A stretch of 34,728 nt of DNA from Ruminiclostridium sp. (GCA_022792035.1 JAAWAE010000016.1:1-34728), one strand, 5' to 3'. Shown: positions 8,152-14,552, counted from the stretch's first letter. Notes: generated by a model not told the origin, from the letters alone. Translations and numbers: made by a program.

Positions 8152-8180
8152 ATTATAACAGGAGTGACAGCATTTGTCAA
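8152..8180 (-). promoter_or_regulatory. Consensus sigma-A promoter of the marR-ABC exporter operon
   Basis: Minus strand TTGACA (8180-8175), 17-bp spacer, TATAAT (8157-8152): a perfect match in both hexamers and spacing. Such a strong promoter implies that the operon is held down by repression. Confidence 0.9.
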
Positions 8181-8208
8181 GGGGGTTTTTGCGGGCTTAG
8201 ACATAGCA

Positions 8209-8242
8209 GCAGCGCCCGCCCCCAGACGGGGACGGGCGTTGC
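8209..8242. terminator. GC-rich hairpin, probable terminator of the small membrane-protein genes
   Basis: A 15-position stem GCAGCGCCCGCCCCC / GGGGACGGGCGTTGC (one mismatch, one wobble) with a 4-nt loop, ten bases past the stop of the 51-aa ORF. No U-run follows on the minus strand, while the plus side has ACTTTTTA, so terminator strength is uncertain. Confidence 0.5.
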
Positions 8243-8251
8243 AATCACTTT

Positions 8252-8407
8252 TTATCCTAATGATAAAAAACCATAAAAAATCAGAAAATTGAGGCCGCAG
8301 GTGATCACCAAATAGATTGGTTTCTTTGTTGTAATCGCTTTCACCAGAAAGATCGGATATACAGTGACCATAAACAAAAGGGCCAGAAAAATTATCTCAC
8401 TCAACAT
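8252..8407 (-). CDS. Small membrane protein, 51 aa, unrecognised
   Basis: Begins MLSEIIFLALLFMVTVYPIF and ends FLIFYGFLSLG. Two hydrophobic segments (about 3-23 and 31-50) are separated by a short basic loop VKAITTKKP, so it is probably a two-helix hairpin in the membrane. GAGGGG lies ten bases before the ATG. It follows the 106-aa membrane protein by 26 bp and is the last gene before a hairpin, so the two are likely co-transcribed. I do not recognise a family. Size and context would suit a subunit or an immunity-like partner, but that is only a guess. Confidence 0.6.
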   Translation of the reverse strand: MLSEIIFLALLFMVTVYPIFLVKAITTKKPIYLVITCGLNFLIFYGFLSLG

Positions 8408-8433
8408 ACAAGCAGTACCCCTCGTTTCTCAGT

Positions 8434-8754
8434 TTATGGTTTCAGTTCTATCATCCTTCTAATATAATGAACGAACCACTGTATACCCTTACATAAGAGG
8501 ACCGCCAGACCACTCCCTAGAGCCATCGCCCCAACGATCACCGCCCCAAGGGAGGACATTGTGCCCTGGTAAATGCAGGTGGCTAAAAATTCACACACTG
8601 CGTACACCAGCAATGGAAGCACAAAAACCAGCCTGCGCTTCTTATTATTTTTTACGCGAAAAGAGAGTGCAAACAGGACGATTCCCAACACGATACCGAG
8701 CAGAAAAAGCCCCGTGGCCAATTCGCCAATACATCGCAAGACAACAAGTCGCAT
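8434..8754 (-). CDS. Small membrane protein, 106 aa, unrecognised
   Basis: Three hydrophobic stretches: LATGLFLLGIVLGIVLFALS (about 12-31), LVFVLPLLVYAVCEFLATCI (about 42-61) and a Gly/Ala-rich segment about 69-90. A basic loop RVKNNKKRR lies between the first two, and the tail is basic (HYIRRMIELKP). GGAGG stands six bases before the ATG. It lies 75 bp after the 33-aa lipopeptide-like ORF and before the 51-aa membrane ORF, all on the minus strand. No family recognised; the arrangement suggests a small membrane complex or an immunity/transport role, unproven. Confidence 0.8.
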   Translation of the reverse strand: MRLVVLRCIGELATGLFLLGIVLGIVLFALSFRVKNNKKRRLVFVLPLLVYAVCEFLATCIYQGTMSSLGAVIVGAMALGSGLAVLLCKGIQWFVHYIRRMIELKP

Positions 8755-8828
8755 ACTAACCCTCCACAGAATCTCTCCGCAGCTTCTGTTACGGCATGAT
8801 CTTGTTTCCTTCAGGTGTATTCCATAAG

Positions 8829-8854
8829 TTCAAATAATAGGTCTATTATTTGAA
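8829..8854. promoter_or_regulatory. Perfect 26-bp AT-rich palindrome
   Basis: TTCAAATAATAG (8829-8840) and CTATTATTTGAA (8843-8854) are exact reverse complements separated by GT. It overlaps the last codons and stop of the 33-aa ORF and lies about 75 bp before the 106-aa membrane protein. The form suits a dimeric-regulator operator; as RNA it would be an AT-only-rich stem in the transcript. Confidence 0.6.
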
Positions 8855-8931
8855 ATGGCTGCTTTCCCTGCATCCCCAAAGCCGGTCAGAGCGACGCAGC
8901 CTATGAGGGGCAGCGTAAGAAGACCTTTCAT
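8830..8931 (-). CDS. 33-aa lipopeptide-like ORF with lipobox
   Basis: ATG at 8931 after AAGGAG with 7-nt spacing. The product is MKGLLTLPLIGCVALTGFGD followed by AGKAAISNNRPII. It has one positive charge, a hydrophobic core and LIGC at 9-12, which looks like a lipobox. After maturation a 22-residue peptide starting at Cys12 would remain. A promoter stands upstream (8973-9001). Its stop lies inside the 26-bp palindrome. Expression is supported only by the start signals and promoter. It could be a real small lipoprotein, a signal peptide or pheromone precursor, or a leader ORF for the downstream membrane genes. I do not recognise a family. Confidence 0.45.
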   Translation of the reverse strand: MKGLLTLPLIGCVALTGFGDAGKAAISNNRPII

Positions 8932-8972
8932 GGCACGGCTCCTTTTCCTAATTTTAGTCTACTATTTTTATC

Positions 8973-9001
8973 ATATTACCATAAATTTCATTGGATTGCA
9001 A
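8973..9001 (-). promoter_or_regulatory. Promoter before the 33-aa ORF and small membrane genes
   Basis: Minus strand TTGCAA (9001-8996), 17-bp spacer, TAATAT (8978-8973). The -35 is part of the palindrome GGATTGCAATCC. It starts about 30 bp upstream of the 33-aa ORF, after the terminator of the preceding lipoprotein gene. Confidence 0.55.
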
Positions 9002-9012
9002 TCCTTTTCCAG

Positions 9013-9053
9013 AAACCAGTGCCCACCCCCGGGTGGGAGGCGGGCGCTGGTTT
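9013..9053 (-). terminator. Terminator of the sigma-factor island operon
   Basis: AAACCAGTGCCC pairs with GGGCGCTGGTTT (one G-T wobble) around a GC-rich inner stem. On the minus strand it lies about 40 bp after the lipoprotein stop and is followed by TTTCTGG; on the plus side it ends in TTTTAA, so it is symmetrical. Confidence 0.7.
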
Positions 9054-9091
9054 TAACTAACCTTTTGCGTGCAGGAATCCTAATCCGTTTA

Positions 9092-10111
9092 TTACTCTAC
9101 CTGTAAAGTGAATCGAGGACTGATCTCCACATTGTGAAGTTCCACATCATCTACCAGAGCAGTTGGATCAAAAACCGCATACCCTATCACATCATACAAA
9201 CCAGGAACTTCTGGTACCTTTATGCTAAGACGCCCAGTGCAAACATCTTCTGTGTTTACAGCAAAAAGCAGAGAATCTTTACCATTTATTTCAACTTGCT
9301 CATAATCTGTTGTAACAAAGATGAGTCCAGTTTCGGAAGTCTCGACTCCCCTAAGCGTATACATCAACTCTAATGTTGACCCTGCCTTACATGGATAAAC
9401 GCTTTTGGGAAGCGCAGGATATCCGTTCTTCTGCAACTCCTGATTCTCATAATCTGTATTGAGGACTAAGTTCCTCGCTTCTGGGCAGCGAAACATTCTC
9501 TCAGGTGTTGACTTGCTAAGGGTAAAGGACATCTTGTCCGTCTGATTTTCTTTGTAAATCAGATCACAGAGGTGTGTGATGTTTACGCAGTCAGCAACTT
9601 CTTCCAGCTCTGACATATGCCGGTCCGAAGCCCCGATTACAGAAAAGAGCAGTTTATGCCGTTCCTCATCAGATGTAAGACCGTCTAATATCATGGGAAC
9701 TTTGATTTCTTCTCTGTTGTTTAGCTGGAAACTGTATGTATCCACTTTATCTTCCTTTTCGCCTACGCGAAAAGGAATCTGTTGATAATCATAATAAACA
9801 GATAAGGTCAATGTCGTTGTCGGTCCTATATAGGAGCAGGTAACATAAATAGGGTCCTCTTCATCCTCCATGCAAATTGTTTTCCCTATCATACTTTCAT
9901 CAGGGTCTTGAGAAACAAAGAGTCCTATGGAGGTCATATCCGATGGGAACTCCGTCCCTGCTTCCTCAAACCGTGCAGTATATTCTGATATGGCAACTTC
10001 ATTCCAATCGGGATGATTGACTTCGGAAGCATTGACTTTTTCCTTAGCACAAGACGAGAGCAGACAGCAAGCACTGAGAAGGAGCCCCAAACATACGCCT
10101 TTTCTCGGCAT
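9092..10111 (-). CDS. Lipoprotein of unknown function, 339 aa
   Basis: The N-terminus MPRKGVCLGLLLSACCLLSS leads to Cys21 (lipobox LSSC), so it is a membrane-anchored lipoprotein. The mature part is acidic and beta-rich, with no motif I recognise (segments such as ICMEDEEDPIYVTCSYIGPT and GLYDVIGYAVFDPTALVDDV look like Ig-like or sandwich strands). It follows the 148-aa secreted protein with only eight bases between stop and start, and no clear ribosome binding site precedes this ATG, so translational coupling is likely. Together with the upstream secreted proteins and the ECF sigma/anti-sigma pair it forms an envelope module. Base composition is AT-richer than the flanks. Confidence 0.85.
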   Translation of the reverse strand: MPRKGVCLGLLLSACCLLSSCAKEKVNASEVNHPDWNEVAISEYTARFEEAGTEFPSDMTSIGLFVSQDPDESMIGKTICMEDEEDPIYVTCSYIGPTTTLTLSVYYDYQQIPFRVGEKEDKVDTYSFQLNNREEIKVPMILDGLTSDEERHKLLFSVIGASDRHMSELEEVADCVNITHLCDLIYKENQTDKMSFTLSKSTPERMFRCPEARNLVLNTDYENQELQKNGYPALPKSVYPCKAGSTLELMYTLRGVETSETGLIFVTTDYEQVEINGKDSLLFAVNTEDVCTGRLSIKVPEVPGLYDVIGYAVFDPTALVDDVELHNVEISPRFTLQVE

Positions 10112-10119
10112 AATACAGA

Positions 10120-10566
10120 TTAGGTGAAGGAGTGAGAATGGTTATAATTTTGACGCCCATTTTCATTGCTTGTCACACTATGTGTGGTTTTGGCTGTATA
10201 TTCTCCAGGACCTGCATACAAGGAATTAGTCTTGATACTTTCCTTGGCTCCATTATAGCTTTTGTCTTGTGATCGGGTTCCAATCGTAACCTTAGCGTAC
10301 ATCCATGTCGTTGTAACCCAAGGATATGATATCGTTTCCGCATAAGCACTGCGGAGAAGGTTGTTGTAATGAAGGACTCCGTTTCCGTTAGTCCCAAAGT
10401 GAACTTGCGGTTCCAGTCCATCCTCACCCTCGGAAATAAGAGGAGCACTGATATACTCCCATCCATCCTCGGCATTCATTTCTGCCGCAGAGGCAAACGG
10501 AATCGAAAGAGAACAGCACATTACAAGTGCTAGGGTCACTGCTACAAAAAACTTTGTCTTTTTCAT
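10120..10566 (-). CDS. Small secreted protein, 148 aa, unrecognised
   Basis: Signal peptide MKKTKFFVAVTLALVMCCSL with a cleavage site near FASA-AEM (about residue 27). The mature part of about 120 residues is polar and beta-like and ends in an Asn/His-rich tail (RQNYNHSHSFT). It has an AAGGAG site before the ATG. It is followed within eight bases by the lipoprotein gene. It shows short local likeness to the neighbouring 139-aa secreted protein (a W-x-Y-x-tV-type strand pattern), but I cannot align them convincingly by eye. Possible roles include a secreted effector, a small bacteriocin-like protein or a surface component; none is supported by a motif. Confidence 0.8.
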   Translation of the reverse strand: MKKTKFFVAVTLALVMCCSLSIPFASAAEMNAEDGWEYISAPLISEGEDGLEPQVHFGTNGNGVLHYNNLLRSAYAETISYPWVTTTWMYAKVTIGTRSQDKSYNGAKESIKTNSLYAGPGEYTAKTTHSVTSNENGRQNYNHSHSFT

Positions 10567-10657
10567 GTTATTTCTCCTTTTCTTTATGTGTGTTACATTG
10601 TTCTGACAAAATTTCTATTGTAAAATATCACAACCTTTCCGTTACGCTGCCCAGCTT

Positions 10658-11077
10658 TTAGCCGAAATGACCGTAACCAATTACCCTACTTGCCTGCTCC
10701 AATGTTCGCAGGCCCTGCATTGCTTTCCCCGTGATGACAACTCGGTATTCATAACCACGAAGGACCGGCCACGTCTTACGCATATTGGCGCTATAACTGT
10801 CCCTGGTAACTGTCCAAGACTTTACCTCCGACCATGTCCCGGATCTCTTCTGCTGGAGACTTGCCACGACAGATACCTTCTCTACCGTCCCCACTGCCCG
10901 AACACTGGCCGTCACAGTTGCAACCGCGTCAGAAGAAATATCGATATTTCCGCCAACGGTACTCAAATAAGTCCATCTAGGCTGGATCGCGTCATCCTCT
11001 GTAGCAGCAAAAGCCGCCTGCGGAATCCCAATGCAGAACAAGAGCAGCATCGCAAGAAAAGCAATCGGTCTTCTCAT
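10658..11077 (-). CDS. Small secreted protein, 139 aa, DUF6147-like
   Basis: I chose the ATG at 11077, giving MRRPIAFLAMLLLFCIGIPQ with cleavage near AAFA-A, because it has an AAGGGGGG site just upstream; a longer frame to 11149 would run through the inverted repeat and hide the signal peptide. The mature part contains QPRWTYLSTVGGNIDISSDA, TVTASVRAVG and RSGTWSEVKSWTV. This Thr/Ser/Val strand pattern is like a family of small secreted clostridial proteins that I associate with DUF6147, from memory and not verified. The ribosome binding site is part of a long inverted repeat (11080-11134). It lies downstream of the DUF4367 anti-sigma-like gene and probably in the same regulon. Confidence 0.82.
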   Translation of the reverse strand: MRRPIAFLAMLLLFCIGIPQAAFAATEDDAIQPRWTYLSTVGGNIDISSDAVATVTASVRAVGTVEKVSVVASLQQKRSGTWSEVKSWTVTRDSYSANMRKTWPVLRGYEYRVVITGKAMQGLRTLEQASRVIGYGHFG

Positions 11078-11079
11078 AA

Positions 11080-11134
11080 GTACACCCCCCTTCTTTCCGT
11101 TTCTACCCAATATAACGAAAAGAAGAGGGGGTAC
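11080..11134. promoter_or_regulatory. 55-bp inverted repeat that buries the ribosome binding site of the 139-aa secreted protein
   Basis: Arms 11080-11101 and 11114-11134 pair over about 21 positions with one bulged base and two G-T wobbles; the loop is 12 nt. In the minus-strand transcript, the 3' arm contains the purine-rich AAGAAGGGGGGTG site and ends three bases before the start codon. Unfolding would be needed for translation. It lies 22 bp after the stop of the anti-sigma-like gene. No U-run follows, so it is not a usual terminator. Confidence 0.75.
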
Positions 11135-11155
11135 ATGACAAAAATCCAAAAAATT

Positions 11156-11854
11156 TTAGAAAGTTTTTTCTATGCTGTCAATCATACGCAATATTTCCTC
11201 CATGGAAAGCGTTCCTATTATGATATATTGATGGGCATTTGGATACCAGAGAAAAATAGTCCTGCCATCCTTTTCAGAAACAAACCCAGGGAATCCTTTG
11301 ACCGTCTTTTTGGTTACGACTGCATTCTCTGTATCCACAGCACTGCTTTGGACCGACTCAAAAAAACTCACTGAATAGTAGTCCTCTCCTCCATCCGTAT
11401 AAGCATATTCGCAAAAATCCTCATATTCCTCCATAGAATCCAGGTAGAAGCCATCCGGCACATAGGTCGGTAAGTAATCATCAAATGATCCTGCCATATG
11501 ATGGGCGCTACCGGGTTCCCTCACATTAATTTCGGTAAACTCCTCCCGCACCGTATACACCAACTCCAAGAACGGCACCCGGAAGGCGTCTACCTTTGTC
11601 ACCAGCAAACCGCCGATCATAATGACCACCGCAAACATTGCCGCCGTCCGCTGCACCCTGCCGCGATTCCGCTGCCACCACTCCGCCCGCCGGGACTTAC
11701 GAATGAGCTTCGCCATTTTTCCCTCGAACTCCGGGGAGAAGGACACAGGGGGTTCTTCCCTGGCAGAAAGCTCCGGCTCATCATTTTGAAGGTCCTCCCG
11801 AAACGCATCCCGCAGCATGAGGTCAAACATTTCTTCCTGGGTGCGTCGTTTCAT
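11156..11854 (-). CDS. DUF4367 membrane protein, probable anti-sigma factor
   Basis: A 232-residue protein with an acidic/basic cytoplasmic N-terminus (1-68), one membrane helix (about 70-87, AAMFAVVIMIGGLLV) and an extracellular DUF4367 domain (about 115-230; YLPTYVPDGFYLDSMEEYED and later KGFPGFVSEKDGRTIFLWYP). This arrangement, a single helix with DUF4367 outside and an ECF sigma gene overlapped by ATGA (11851-11854), is typical of clostridial membrane anti-sigma proteins. It probably binds the sigma factor through its N-terminus and senses an envelope signal outside. The binding itself is inferred from gene order. Confidence 0.88.
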   Translation of the reverse strand: MKRRTQEEMFDLMLRDAFREDLQNDEPELSAREEPPVSFSPEFEGKMAKLIRKSRRAEWWQRNRGRVQRTAAMFAVVIMIGGLLVTKVDAFRVPFLELVYTVREEFTEINVREPGSAHHMAGSFDDYLPTYVPDGFYLDSMEEYEDFCEYAYTDGGEDYYSVSFFESVQSSAVDTENAVVTKKTVKGFPGFVSEKDGRTIFLWYPNAHQYIIIGTLSMEEILRMIDSIEKTF

Positions 11855-12402
11855 TTTTCCATCCTCTCCTGTTCTGTCAAGGTTTCCATCAGCTTTTTCC
11901 GCCCACGGGACAGCCGCGCTGCTACTGTGTTTTCTTTGAGCTGCAAAAGTTCTGCGATTTCCGCTGCGGAGTGATCATAGATGTAATAGAGCTGCATCAC
12001 ATCTTTGTAGGTCTCCGGCAGGCTGGCGATGGCCTCCAGCAGGCGCTGATAGCTGTCTTGGCTGAATACTGCCTCGTCTATGGAGGCGCCCTGAACCTGT
12101 TCCGGCAGTGTCTCCAGCTCCGTCAGGTTATCCCATTCCGTTTGCCGCTTGCGGTAAATGTCTATGGCGCAGTTTCTAATAATAATAACGAAATATTTCT
12201 CCCTTTCCTGACCACTCATCGCAGAAATTTTTTGCATATTCCGGGCAATGTTCAAAAATGCCTCGGAAAGGGCATCTTCAGCCAGGTGGTGGTCGTGTAA
12301 AACGGCATAGGCAATGCGGAACATCGACGAACGATACGCATAGTATAACGTCTCGAAAAGGGAATGGTATCGCTCTTCCATCATTGTCATGTAGATAAGC
12401 AT
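11851..12402 (-). CDS. ECF-type RNA polymerase sigma factor
   Basis: Begins MLIYMTMMEERYHSLFETLY, 183 residues. Sigma region 2 covers about 12-88 (FRIAYAVLHDHHLAEDALSE, then NCAIDIYRKR) and region 4 about 118-175, with the helix-turn-helix AAEIAELLQLKENTVAARLS and the closing RGRKKLMETL. I chose the start at 12402 because GAAGGGTG lies eight bases upstream; the longer frame to 12459 would run into the terminator at 12452-12489. It shares ATGA with the DUF4367 gene. It likely directs polymerase to promoters of the envelope genes behind it and to its own operon. The promoter was not identified: only about 50 bp separate it from the terminator upstream. Confidence 0.9.
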   Translation of the reverse strand: MLIYMTMMEERYHSLFETLYYAYRSSMFRIAYAVLHDHHLAEDALSEAFLNIARNMQKISAMSGQEREKYFVIIIRNCAIDIYRKRQTEWDNLTELETLPEQVQGASIDEAVFSQDSYQRLLEAIASLPETYKDVMQLYYIYDHSAAEIAELLQLKENTVAARLSRGRKKLMETLTEQERMEK

Positions 12403-12451
12403 CTGTCGTTCACCCTTCCTGCTCCATTCGTCCTTTTTTCTTATTTTCAAA

Positions 12452-12489
12452 AAATGCACCTCACCACCAAAACGGGGAGAGGTGCATTT
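12452..12489 (-). terminator. Rho-independent terminator of the CofE-like gene
   Basis: AAATGCACCTC (12452-12462) pairs perfectly with GAGGTGCATTT (12479-12489); on the minus strand the stem is followed by a run of T (TTTTTTG). Confidence 0.9.
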
Positions 12490-12529
12490 AGTATAGCAAT
12501 CAAGTGTGAAAAAGCAAGAAACTTAAGAC

Positions 12530-13705
12530 TTACTCCGCGTAGTTCTTAAAATAGTTCTGGATCACGATGAAGGGCGTACCCTTATCCCCGGAGCCGGAGG
12601 TCAGGTCGCACAGGGAGCCCAGCAGGTCGGTATACTGCCGGGGGGTGGTCCCCTCGGAGCTCATGTCGCCCACCAGATCGGCGTCCTTATCCTGGATCTC
12701 CTGCCGGATGGCCTTTTTCAGGGCATCTCCGGAGAGGTCAGCAAAGTCGTTGTCCGCCAGATACTTCAGCTTCAGCTCGTTGGGCCGGCCGGACAGCCCT
12801 TCGGTATAGGCCGGGGAGACCACGGGGTCCGCCAGCTCCCAAATGCCCCCTACGGGATCTTTGAAGGCGCCGTCGCCGTAGACCATGACCTCCACATGGA
12901 GGCCCCGCTCCTGCTGGATGCGCTGCTGGATGCCGTCCACTACCCGCTGGCAGTCCCGGGGGAAGAGTTTTAGCTTTTCCTCGGTGGCCTTGTTGGAGCC
13001 CAGCAGGCCGTAAGCATCATGGTATCCGCTGCCGTCCACGGGGGCGGAGAGGATATCCGCCAGGGTGTAAACAGTCTTGCCGGGGGCGGAGAGGGTATCC
13101 CGGGTCTCCTGCCGGGTGTGGATATCGCAGCAGAGGATCTTGTCGCAGACTGGCGCGATGGCCCGGCAGTCGTTGGAGAAGAGGAAGGTGGCTTTGGCCC
13201 CCTCGCTCTGGATGACCTCCCGGTAGAAGTCCAGGTAATTCACCCCGGTGAAGGGGTGGACGGGGGAGCCGAAGGCGGCGATGAAGTCCGCCTCGTTGTA
13301 GGACCCGGCGTCGTCGTATTTATGCTTAAGGTAAGCGGAGCGGGCCATGAGGGGGTTGCCCACTTCGTCGTTGGGGTAGCTGAAGAGCACCACCACTTCT
13401 TTCACCGCCCGGGCGATGGCCTTCAAGGTCACGGAGAAGCGGTTGCGGCTGAGGATGGGATACACCAGCCCCAGCTTTTCCGAACCGAACTTGGCTCGGA
13501 TATCCTGGGCCACCTGGTCCACGCTCACATAGTTGCCCTGGGCCCGGGCCACCACGGACTCGGTGACGGCGATGATGTCGCGGTCCTTGAGGCTGTAGCC
13601 GTCCTCTTTCTCCGATGCGTATACGCTCTTGACGACCAGATCAACGATATCGTCGCCCTCACGAATGATGGGGCCCTGAATGCCTCTGGAAATCACGCCT
13701 GCCAT
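12530..13705 (-). CDS. CofE/FbiB-like coenzyme F420-0:L-glutamate ligase family protein
   Basis: The start at 13705 (MAGVISRGIQGPIIREGDDI) follows GGAGG with ordinary spacing; a longer frame to 13807 would overlap the promoter. The 391 residues carry the F420_ligase fold: RDIIAVTESVVARAQGNYV, GLVYPILSRNRFSVTLKAIA and SNDCRAIAPVCDKILC, and a C-terminal EVMVYGDGAFKDPVGGIWEL segment. The archetype adds glutamate to coenzyme F420-0 with GTP; homologues occur in many Firmicutes that lack F420 genes. No cofC, cofD, cofG or cofH is in this window, so the true substrate is open. Strong promoter upstream and terminator downstream make it monocistronic. Confidence 0.82.
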   Translation of the reverse strand: MAGVISRGIQGPIIREGDDIVDLVVKSVYASEKEDGYSLKDRDIIAVTESVVARAQGNYVSVDQVAQDIRAKFGSEKLGLVYPILSRNRFSVTLKAIARAVKEVVVLFSYPNDEVGNPLMARSAYLKHKYDDAGSYNEADFIAAFGSPVHPFTGVNYLDFYREVIQSEGAKATFLFSNDCRAIAPVCDKILCCDIHTRQETRDTLSAPGKTVYTLADILSAPVDGSGYHDAYGLLGSNKATEEKLKLFPRDCQRVVDGIQQRIQQERGLHVEVMVYGDGAFKDPVGGIWELADPVVSPAYTEGLSGRPNELKLKYLADNDFADLSGDALKKAIRQEIQDKDADLVGDMSSEGTTPRQYTDLLGSLCDLTSGSGDKGTPFIVIQNYFKNYAE

Positions 13706-13778
13706 GGTCAAATCCTCCAAATAATGATTTCGATTAAACGTACGTTGTGTCAAACGCGGTGCGTAAAATACCGCAATC

Positions 13779-13807
13779 ATTATACAGGGTTTTACCAGGG
13801 ATGACAA
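13779..13807 (-). promoter_or_regulatory. Sigma-A promoter of the CofE-like gene
   Basis: Minus strand TTGTCA (13807-13802), 17-bp spacer, TATAAT (13784-13779). About 70 bp of leader separate it from the start codon. It begins right after the stop of the 173-aa gene. Confidence 0.85.
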
Positions 13808-13810
13808 GTC

Positions 13811-14332
13811 TTAATTTTCCGGGGCGGGAGAATGGCCGCTCTGGTGGAAGTTGACGGGGATGGGGCCGCCTTGGGCATCCAGGAAAGCGACGTCCTTCAC
13901 CGGCGGGGGAAGGATGACCACGAAGGGCTGCTGGGGGTCTAGGACCTGGTCTTCCATGCCGGGCATGGTGACCCGGGCGGCCCCGGGGGCGTTCATGGAG
14001 AGATAGGCACAAGCCCCGTCGATGTGGATGGGCACCCGAAGGATGCCCCGCAGGAGCATATCACTGGAGCCGCCGCGGGCGAAGGTGAAGCCCAGAGACT
14101 GCTTTTCGTAGACGGAAAAGATGTGCTGCCGGGTTTCCGGGTCGTAGAAGAGAAGGGCTTGGGCGTTGTCGCTTTTCTGGGACAGACAGGTCCAATGCTC
14201 CGGGACCCGCTGCTCGGTCCGGGCCCGATGTTCCACCAGGAAGCGGGGGGTGAAGCCGGCTTTGGCGTAGAGGAGATAGCCGCCCCCGGCCAGGAGGGCT
14301 AAGACGATGAGCAGGGCAAGGAATCGTTTCAT
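13811..14332 (-). CDS. Membrane-anchored or exported protein of unknown function, 173 aa
   Basis: Begins MKRFLALLIVLALLAGGGYL, a single N-terminal hydrophobic segment that could be an uncleaved anchor or a signal peptide. The rest (TPRFLVEHRARTEQRVPEHW, then DPETRQHIFSVYEKQSLGFT) has no motif known to me and ends in a proline-rich tail HSPAPEN. It overlaps the upstream 36-codon ORF by ATGA (14329-14332) and has AAGGAGG seven bases before the ATG. It is bounded downstream by the promoter of the CofE-like gene. Confidence 0.75.
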   Translation of the reverse strand: MKRFLALLIVLALLAGGGYLLYAKAGFTPRFLVEHRARTEQRVPEHWTCLSQKSDNAQALLFYDPETRQHIFSVYEKQSLGFTFARGGSSDMLLRGILRVPIHIDGACAYLSMNAPGAARVTMPGMEDQVLDPQQPFVVILPPPVKDVAFLDAQGGPIPVNFHQSGHSPAPEN

Positions 14333-14439
14333 GGGCGAGCCTCCTTTTTCGGGCTGCGCAGCACCTTGTCCAGGGCTTTGTCCAGCAGCAGGCCGTAGAT
14401 TTTCGCAAAGGACATGGCGAATACTTGTTCATGGGTCAT
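14329..14439 (-). CDS. 36-aa ORF, translationally coupled, resembling the N-terminus of DUF2200
   Basis: Product: MTHEQVFAMSFAKIYGLLLD followed by KALDKVLRSPKKEARP. GAGGTG lies about eight bases before the ATG, and a good promoter (14486-14514) lies just upstream. Its stop overlaps the start of the 173-aa gene by ATGA. The pattern H-x-x-V-F-x-M-x-F-A-x-I-Y resembles what I recall of the N-terminus of DUF2200 proteins (about 115 aa), so it may be a shortened relative; the likeness is weak and unverified. It could be only a coupling ORF. Confidence 0.5.
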   Translation of the reverse strand: MTHEQVFAMSFAKIYGLLLDKALDKVLRSPKKEARP

Positions 14440-14485
14440 TGGGTTACACCTCACAAAAGGGGATCGCGCGAAAGGCGCGTTCCCT

Positions 14486-14514
14486 ATAGTACAGGAAAAC
14501 CCCGGGGATGTCAA
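14486..14514 (-). promoter_or_regulatory. Promoter of the 36-aa/173-aa genes
   Basis: Minus strand TTGACA (14514-14509), 17-bp spacer, TACTAT (14491-14486), about 45 bp before the 36-aa ORF. Confidence 0.8.
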
Positions 14515-14552
14515 TTCTCGGCCGGTGGGCGTGCAGGGTGCCGGGGTTCGGC

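Noticed and set aside
11078-11149. 24-residue N-terminal extension of the 139-aa secreted protein
   Set aside because: It would translate the inverted repeat and place a signal peptide internally; the ATG at 11077 has a proper ribosome binding site.
12403-12459. Longer start of the sigma factor
   Set aside because: It would begin inside the terminator hairpin of the CofE-like gene; the ATG at 12402 has a good binding site.
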